Part shown: piece after piece, positions 60,649 through 64,000 of the stretch
Position numbering within the stretch: position 1 is the stretch's first letter
How the letters are laid out: each line of letters starts with the position of its first letter
Assembly: GCA_040255675.1 (NCBI GenBank)
Contig: JBDZVM010000002.1
Span: 124,001 to 188,000 of the forward strand
Reading direction: 5' to 3'
Length of the DNA stretch: 64,000 nt
From: JBDZVM01 sp040255675
Lineage (GTDB): Bacteria > Actinomycetota > Actinomycetes > Acidothermales > Acidothermaceae
Notes under the pieces: generated by a model
Database searches by the model: none
The model's input: the letters and a program-made list of their open reading frames with translations, nothing else
Told to the model about the DNA's origin: nothing
Made by a program: the position numbers and the translations under genes

Positions 60649-60699
60649 GAGGTGGTGCTCCTTCGCGGTGGGCTCAATCGTATCTCCTGACGATGCACG

Positions 60700-61473
60700 C
60701 TATTTCTTGCGGTGCAAAAATGCCTGCACCGCAGCGTGTTGTTCGTCGGTTTCGCAGCACGCGGCGACCGCGTCGGCCTCCGCAATAAGACCTGCGTCGA
60801 CTCCTTCGGCGAGCCCGACTCTGATTGCCCGTTTCGCACCCTCGACTGCGTACTTGCTGCGGGCCGCGATTCGCTCGGCGAGCGAGATAGCGGCGGAAAG
60901 CGGATCGTCGGCGACATGGTTGACGAGCCCGATATCAAAGGCATCCTGGGCAGACAGGAGATCGCCGGTGAGAATCATTTCCGTCGCCCGGCCGCGCCCA
61001 ACCAGCCGGGGCAGTCGTTGCGTACCGCCCCAACCGGGCAGATTCGCCAACGTGATTTCGGGCTGGCCAACGCGCGCTCCGGCCCCAGCTATTCGGATGT
61101 CTGCCGCCATCGCCAACTCGAGTCCGCCACCGAGAGCGAAGCCGTTGAGGGCGGCGATCACGACGACGGGCAGTTCTTCGATCTGGCCGAAGACTAGCTG
61201 CCCCCGTCGCATAAACTCGCGCGCCGTGGCGGCGTCTATTCCGTCGAGGTTACTGATGTCGGCTCCGGCGCAGAATGCTTTTTCACCCGCGCCGGTTATC
61301 ACCAAGGCGCGCGGCCCAGCGGGCTCGGACCACCGTTTCTCGACATCGCTGGCCAGCTCACCCAACGCCTCGATCAACGACCTGTTCAGCGCGTTGCCCT
61401 TGTGCGGCCGGTTGAGCGTCGCGACGACAACCTGTCCACGGTCGTCGACAGCGAGAACGGGTTCGTCGGCCAT
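60700..61473 (-). CDS. Enoyl-CoA hydratase/isomerase family protein
   Basis: A 257-residue crotonase. The oxyanion-hole segment is FCAGADISNLDG, with GFALGGGLELAMAADIRIA after it; the two acid/base glutamates are present in GQPEITLANLPGWGGTQRLPRL and ATEMILTGD. It hydrates enoyl-CoA in fatty or branched acid degradation. ATG overlaps the CoA-transferase stop (TGATG). Together with the CoA-transferase and aldehyde dehydrogenase it forms a catabolic operon for a small acid; substrate unknown. Confidence 0.92.
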   Translation of the reverse strand: MADEPVLAVDDRGQVVVATLNRPHKGNALNRSLIEALGELASDVEKRWSEPAGPRALVITGAGEKAFCAGADISNLDGIDAATAREFMRRGQLVFGQIEELPVVVIAALNGFALGGGLELAMAADIRIAGAGARVGQPEITLANLPGWGGTQRLPRLVGRGRATEMILTGDLLSAQDAFDIGLVNHVADDPLSAAISLAERIAARSKYAVEGAKRAIRVGLAEGVDAGLIAEADAVAACCETDEQHAAVQAFLHRKK

Positions 61474-63038
61474 CAGCGGGTCTCCTCATCGCGCGCGTCG
61501 GTAAGAGAAAGCGCCATCGGCTGAGCGCCGTAAAGGCGTGAATCCATGGAAGCGAGTTCCGCACTCACCAAAGGCTTGAAGTCCATATGCGACAGCACAT
61601 CGCGCTCGAGGTCGAGCCCGGGAGCGACCTCGGTGAGCATGAGGCCGTCGGGCGTGAGGGAGAAGACGGCACGCTCGGTCACGTAAGTGACAGGCTGCCC
61701 GACAGCCAACGCCCTTTCGGCCGAGAAACTGATTTGCTCCACCTCTTTTACCAGCTTGACGGTTCCGCCGTCGGGGACTCGCAGCGGCACGCTACCCCCA
61801 ACGTCATAAGCGCCGCCCGCGACGAACGTTCCGACGAACACCAGACGTTTCGCGCCCTGCGAGATGTTGATGAAACCGCCCACACCAGGGGTACGCCCGC
61901 CGAACCGGCTCACGTTCACGTTGCCGAGATTGTCGACCTGCGCGAAGCTCAACACGGCGACGTCGAGCCCGCCGCCGTCGTAAAAGTCGAACTGATAGCC
62001 CGCGTCGATAGTCGCGTCGGGGTTCACACACATGCCGAAGTCGCTACCGCCCGCGGGCACACCACCGACGTGGCCCTGTTCAACCGTAAAAGTGACGGCG
62101 GACGCGAGACCCTCCTCGGCGAGCACCGCGGCAACGCCATCCGGCATGCCGAACCCGAGGTTGATGATGTCTCCGTCACGCAGCTCCAGCGCGGCGCGGC
62201 GGGCAATCACTTTCCGGACGTCGAGCGGCAGCGCGCGCAGGGTGGTATCGAGCGCTCGCTTTTCGCCCGTGAGGTAGGGATCGTCCGCAGTAGCGAATGA
62301 CAACCGTTGCTCAGGGTCGACGACCAGCGCGTCGACCAAGATGCCCGGCACGCGAACGCGTCGCGGGTCGAGCGTGCCGGCTGGCACCACTTCGCGCACT
62401 TGCGCGATGACGATTCCGCCACTGTTGCGAGCGGCTTGCGCCGCCGACAACGTCTCGGCGAACAACCCCTCGCCGTCCATCGTGATATTGCCGTTCTCGT
62501 CGGCTTTCGTGCCGCGAATCACCGCGACGTCGATGGGAAAGGACGGCGTGAAAAGCCATTCCTTGCCGGCCAGTTCGACGACCTGCACGAGGTCGTCGAC
62601 TGCCGCCGCGTTCAGTCTGCCGCCGTCGATGCGCGGATCCACGAACGTCCCGAGGCCCACCGCGGAAACCACTCCTGGCCGGCCGGCCGCTATTTCACGC
62701 AGGAGGTGCGAAAGGGTTCCTTGCGGCAAGCAGTAAGCCTCGATTTTGTCGTTGAAGGCGAGCTGTTGCATGCGCTGGGTCCAGCCCCAATGGCCTCCGA
62801 TCACCCGCCGCACCATGCCGAGGTGCGCGAACCGGTCGATGCCGCCGCCGTGGCCGTCGCCCATGCCGGAGATATGCACCAACGTCAGGTCACGCGGGTG
62901 CCCCTCGGAGAGGAAGCGCGCTTCGATGCCTTGCAGCACGGCGGCCGGCTCGTTGACGCCTCCCCCGGAGCCGTCGACGAGCACGGTCGCGCCGTCCGGT
63001 ATGAGCTTGGCAGCTGCTGCCGCATCGCGGATTCTCAT
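61473..63038 (-). CDS. Fused two-subunit acyl-CoA:carboxylate CoA-transferase
   Basis: A 521-residue family I CoA-transferase with both subunits on one chain. The N-terminal (alpha) half starts IPDGATVLVDGSGGGVNEPAAV; the C-terminal (beta) half holds the catalytic Glu in TFTVEQGHVGGVPAGG near 319 and NLGFGMPDGVAAVLAE before it. It moves CoA from an acyl-CoA donor to a carboxylic acid. ATG at 63038 starts the first domain; the frame is open 228 codons beyond without similarity. The ribosome-binding site is weak. It sits between aldehyde dehydrogenase and enoyl-CoA hydratase. Confidence 0.9.
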   Translation of the reverse strand: MRIRDAAAAAKLIPDGATVLVDGSGGGVNEPAAVLQGIEARFLSEGHPRDLTLVHISGMGDGHGGGIDRFAHLGMVRRVIGGHWGWTQRMQQLAFNDKIEAYCLPQGTLSHLLREIAAGRPGVVSAVGLGTFVDPRIDGGRLNAAAVDDLVQVVELAGKEWLFTPSFPIDVAVIRGTKADENGNITMDGEGLFAETLSAAQAARNSGGIVIAQVREVVPAGTLDPRRVRVPGILVDALVVDPEQRLSFATADDPYLTGEKRALDTTLRALPLDVRKVIARRAALELRDGDIINLGFGMPDGVAAVLAEEGLASAVTFTVEQGHVGGVPAGGSDFGMCVNPDATIDAGYQFDFYDGGGLDVAVLSFAQVDNLGNVNVSRFGGRTPGVGGFINISQGAKRLVFVGTFVAGGAYDVGGSVPLRVPDGGTVKLVKEVEQISFSAERALAVGQPVTYVTERAVFSLTPDGLMLTEVAPGLDLERDVLSHMDFKPLVSAELASMDSRLYGAQPMALSLTDARDEETR

Positions 63039-63070
63039 GCAGAGGGCCGATCTACTCGATACCAGCGGGT

Positions 63071-64000
63071 TCAGCTCGTCGCTACATGCGAGCCGCCAAT
63101 GGCGAAGGTGCCGGCACGCTTTCCGCTTCTGATGCTCACCGACTTCAGTTCGGTGAACTCCTCGAAGCCGGCCTGCCCCATCTCGCGCCCGAAGCCGCTC
63201 GCCTTGTAGCCACCGAAGGGCATGGTCGGCGGGCCATCGATTGTCGTATTCACATAGACCGTACCGCTCTTGAGTTGCTTGGAAATCGGCAACACTTTGT
63301 CGATGTCTTTCGACCAGATGCTGTTCGACAAGCCGTAGTCGACGGCGTTCGCCATCGTCACCGCTTCGTCGGCATCGCTGAATCGGGTCACGCTCAGCAC
63401 AGGTCCGAAAATCTCCTCGGTGAACGCCGCCATGGTAGGTGTGACGCCGTCGAGGATCGTGGGCTCCACGTAAAGGCCATCGCCCAGATCGGTACCAGCG
63501 GCCCGGCCGCCACCTGTCACGACGCGCGCGCCCTGGGCGCGGCCTTTTTCGACGTGGCCGAGCACTTTGTCGAGGTGGCCCGCGTGAATCATCGCGCCGA
63601 CGTCGGTCGAGCGATCGAGCGGCTGACCCACGCGCAAGCGCCGAGCCGCGACCGCTAACCGATCCAAGAACTCGTCGGCAACCGAGTCTTGCACGAGCAA
63701 CCGAGCTTGCGAGACGCAGCATTCGCCGTTGTTGAAAAACACGCCGAACGTCACGCCCTCTGCCGCGTCGTCGAGGTCGGCGTCGGCGAACACGATGTTC
63801 GCCGCCTTGCCGCCGAGTTCGAGGGAAAGTTTCTTGATGTTTCCCTTCGACGCGTCCAACACCTTGCGCCCGGTCAGCGTCGAGCCGGTGAACGACAAGA
63901 CGTCGACGCCGACGTGTTCAGAAAGAGCTTGTCCGGCGCGGCCGTCGCCGGTGACGACGTTCAAAACCCCGGCCGGAAGGCCGGCCTCGGCATAAAGCCG
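63071..64000 (-). CDS. Aldehyde dehydrogenase (5' part missing)
   Basis: The last about 310 residues of an NAD(P)-dependent aldehyde dehydrogenase; the N-terminal about 170 lie beyond the right edge. Visible: FTGSTLTGRKV, the general base Glu in LSLELGGKAANIV, the catalytic Cys in NNGECCVSQARL, EEIFGPVLSVTRF and MPFGGYKASGFGREMG. Oxidises an aldehyde to the acid that the CoA-transferase could activate. It is the first visible gene of that operon. Confidence 0.95.
   Translation of the reverse strand, partial: RLYAEAGLPAGVLNVVTGDGRAGQALSEHVGVDVLSFTGSTLTGRKVLDASKGNIKKLSLELGGKAANIVFADADLDDAAEGVTFGVFFNNGECCVSQARLLVQDSVADEFLDRLAVAARRLRVGQPLDRSTDVGAMIHAGHLDKVLGHVEKGRAQGARVVTGGGRAAGTDLGDGLYVEPTILDGVTPTMAAFTEEIFGPVLSVTRFSDADEAVTMANAVDYGLSNSIWSKDIDKVLPISKQLKSGTVYVNTTIDGPPTMPFGGYKASGFGREMGQAGFEEFTELKSVSIRSGKRAGTFAIGGSHVATS

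Overview
The window is GC-rich, densely packed DNA from an actinobacterium (Actinomycetota). The evidence is GTG starts joined by ATGA/GTGA overlaps, a WhiB2-type regulator, the F420 gene fbiA, DUF3499 and DUF5719 proteins, Ser/Thr kinase and FHA signalling, and WXG100/EccC secretion genes. The order SIS isomerase, phosphomannomutase, DUF3499, zincin-like protein, whiB2, fbiA, GDP-mannose pyrophosphorylase resembles the mycobacterial Rv3256c-Rv3264c neighbourhood. I cannot name the species. No tRNA, rRNA, CRISPR array or insertion sequence was seen.

Layout. 1-5.6 kb: ahcY (cut by the window edge), a membrane alpha/beta-hydrolase, a CDF metal transporter, a SIS-domain sugar isomerase and a Trm112-like protein. 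5.7-26.6 kb: a leftward run of two zinc-ribbon multi-pass membrane proteins (one with an FHA domain), an unknown protein, a WXG-headed protein, a 111-residue protein, a WXG100 protein, an FHA-EccC/EssC-type ATPase, a transglutaminase-fold membrane protein lacking its Cys and His, a DUF58 protein, a MoxR ATPase and a 2053-residue Ig-like/fibronectin-III surface protein. 27-35.6 kb: a divergent HTH-nSTAND-TM-WD40 ATPase, then FHA-HTH protein, Ser/Thr kinase, FHA protein and PP2C phosphatase. I read 5.7-35.6 kb as one island combining type VII-like export with phospho-signalling. It sits between phosphomannomutase and Trm112/SIS, which are neighbours in many relatives. No EccB, EccD, EccE or mycosin was recognised, so if this is a secretion system its membrane parts are unusual.

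35.7-44.4 kb: phosphomannomutase, a zinc-ribbon protein, DUF3499, a degenerate zincin, DUF5719, a large GT2 membrane glycosyltransferase, whiB2. 44.4-50.3 kb: fbiA, an arginine-catabolism pair (rocD, ddaH), an O-methyltransferase, a LuxR regulator and an Lrp/AsnC regulator. 50.3-57.9 kb: AlkA-type glycosylase, GDP-mannose pyrophosphorylase, GDP-fucose synthase and GDP-mannose dehydratase, then three coupled GT4 glycosyltransferases. With the phosphomannomutase these cover mannose-6-phosphate to GDP-fucose, probably for a cell-surface glycan. 57.9-64 kb: a DUF559-type protein and a small membrane protein embedded in a hairpin repeat family, a GH88 hydrolase behind a short leader frame, and an operon of enoyl-CoA hydratase, CoA-transferase and aldehyde dehydrogenase (cut by the edge).

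Most notable: the kinase/FHA/EccC/MoxR/giant-adhesin island; the transglutaminase with a lost catalytic site; a four-copy 50-52 bp hairpin repeat with compensatory stem changes that supplies stop codons to neighbouring genes; and a GDP-mannose pyrophosphorylase with no ordinary start codon in the expected place.
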